From NCBI GenBank assembly GCA_039024295.1, contig JBCDIQ010000351.1:1-6001 (forward strand): a DNA stretch of 6,001 nt, in the 5' to 3' direction. The notes below the pieces were generated by a model. The model made no database searches. It saw only the letters and a list, made by a program, of their open reading frames with translations, and had not been told where the DNA came from. The translations under genes were made by a program, and so were the position numbers. Position 1 is the stretch's first letter. The number at the start of each line of letters is the position of its first letter. The DNA comes from JBCDIQ01 sp039024295. GTDB taxonomy: Bacteria; Bacteroidota; Bacteroidia; J057. Positions 5,026-6,001 of the stretch are shown in pieces.

Positions 5026-6001
5026 CTATACCAAATTCTCTCGCATTTCGCCCAGTTGTTGATCGATGCTGTCATGCCGCGCGTTAAGTGCGTTTAACTG
5101 CTCAGTTTCAACGGTAAGCAGGGCGTCAAAGTCGGCAAACTTCCCATCAATTTTTGATTTGATGTTGCGGATGTAATCTTTCAACCGGGTATCAATTTCG
5201 GTTTTAAGCTGTTCGCGCCCTTTGGCGATTTCATTTTTAAAGCCACCGATAATTTTGTTTCGCTTGCTCATGACGGTAACACCTGCGAACAAAAGGCCAA
5301 CAGACGTTAAAATGCCCCCGGTAATGTCAAGTGCCATTCCATTGGTTACCGCTGCCAGAATTACGCCAATGGTAGCAATACCGCTTCCAGCGGCAAGGTT
5401 TGGAGAAAAGGTACTGGCATCTGGAAAGGCCTCTGCTCCCACAAATTCATCCGTGCGCTTCATAAAGGCTGCGAATTCGTCCTGAAGCTCTCGCAACACA
5501 GCCCTTCTCCTGTCAGCAATATCGCCGAATACTTCGTGGCCGGAAGTCAGCAAGGTGGGGTTATTGCGAATTTTGAGGTCGATGATGCGGGCCATTTGCT
5601 GAATGCTTTCTGCAATGTCATCCACCCCTTCGTTCAACTCCTGGTCGAATTGCTGTTTCAAGTCCTTTTCCAGACGTTGGGTTAAATCATTCACCCAATT
5701 CTGAGCAGACTCCTGTTTGTTAAAGATGGACTTGAAGGATTTGCCTAGCAGGGTAAAAAAGCTCAGCCCTTCACTGAGTTCGGCGGTGTACGTTCCGGTT
5801 ACCTTGTCGTAGCTCCTGAGCAGGCTTTCCACAAGTTGATCCACCTGACGAGCAGACCGTTCTTCTTGCCGATCTAATGAAACCTGTACATCCGTACGAA
5901 ATTCCCGGTCTGATTTAAGCTGGACCGCACGGTCGTCCAGACCGCTTTGTATTTTTTCGTTTACTGCCCCAGCAAGCTGGAGGTTGTTTTCCAGTTTGAG
6001 G
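5026..6001 (-). CDS. Dynamin-family GTPase-like protein, C-terminal part (start outside window)
   Basis: The frame stays open to the right edge, so only the last 324 residues are seen and the start codon lies beyond 6001; a GTG at 5844 is internal, not a likely start. The visible order is: a long charged, Gln/Glu-rich helical stretch (6001 to about 5460), then two hydrophobic segments separated by a short loop (about 5380-5338 and 5320-5269, Gly/Ala/Val/Ile-rich), a basic SKRNK patch, and a final coiled-coil-like helix to the stop. This helix-hydrophobic paddle-helix layout is that of the trunk and membrane-inserting paddle of bacterial dynamin-like or mitofusin-like GTPases, which remodel membranes. 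The GTPase domain would lie upstream, outside the window, so the call rests on architecture and general resemblance. Other coiled-coil membrane proteins remain possible. It converges with the lyase gene, with 2 bp between the stops. Confidence 0.65.
   Translation of the reverse strand, partial: LKLENNLQLAGAVNEKIQSGLDDRAVQLKSDREFRTDVQVSLDRQEERSARQVDQLVESLLRSYDKVTGTYTAELSEGLSFFTLLGKSFKSIFNKQESAQNWVNDLTQRLEKDLKQQFDQELNEGVDDIAESIQQMARIIDLKIRNNPTLLTSGHEVFGDIADRRRAVLRELQDEFAAFMKRTDEFVGAEAFPDASTFSPNLAAGSGIATIGVILAAVTNGMALDITGGILTSVGLLFAGVTVMSKRNKIIGGFKNEIAKGREQLKTEIDTRLKDYIRNIKSKIDGKFADFDALLTVETEQLNALNARHDSIDQQLGEMRENLV

Noticed and set aside
5222..5485. Plus-strand frame of 87 codons within the dynamin-like gene
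   Set aside because: It is complementary to the hydrophobic paddle segment, which explains its open frame; no start signal or independent support.
5842..5844. GTG as the start of the minus-strand gene
   Set aside because: The same frame continues without a stop to the window edge with the same charged helical character, so the GTG is an internal Val codon.

Overview
The window looks like chromosomal DNA of a member of the Bacteroidota. Three things in the sequence point there: a promoter of the TTG-N17-TAnnTTTG type in front of the tRNA gene, protein starts without a Shine-Dalgarno sequence, and a lipoprotein whose mature N-terminus begins with an acidic Ser-Asp-Asp-Glu patch like the surface-export signal of this phylum. 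Genus cannot be told from the sequence alone.

Layout. Positions 1-267 hold a minus-strand tRNA unit: a good promoter (240-267), a CAT-anticodon tRNA, probably elongator tRNA-Met (156-229), and its terminator (121-150). Beyond that lies a degenerate tRNA-like copy of the same 3' half (51-109) with its own terminator (17-48). Positions 370-2454 (+) encode a probable surface lipoprotein: lipobox, small beta-rich domain, Gly linker, then three beta-helix-type repeats of about 186 residues, each with a Cys-Cys pair. Two strong hairpins (2494-2570) end this unit.

Positions 2699-5023 (+) encode the most interesting protein: the large (EutB) and small (EutC) subunits of adenosylcobalamin-dependent ethanolamine ammonia-lyase joined in one 774-residue chain. 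It carries a twin-arginine, lipoprotein-like signal in front, although this enzyme is normally cytoplasmic or inside a microcompartment and made as two subunits. The main substrate-binding residues known from E. coli EutB appear conserved. Converging on it with only 2 bp between the stop codons is the 3' part of a minus-strand gene (5026-6001, open to the window edge). It resembles the membrane-paddle and coiled-coil tail of bacterial dynamin-family GTPases.

The genes do not form an obvious pathway. No other eut gene, microcompartment shell gene, reactivase or B12 gene is seen, so the fused lyase appears to be a stand-alone transcription unit. If the export signal is real, it would release ammonia and acetaldehyde from ethanolamine outside the cytoplasm; that is inference.
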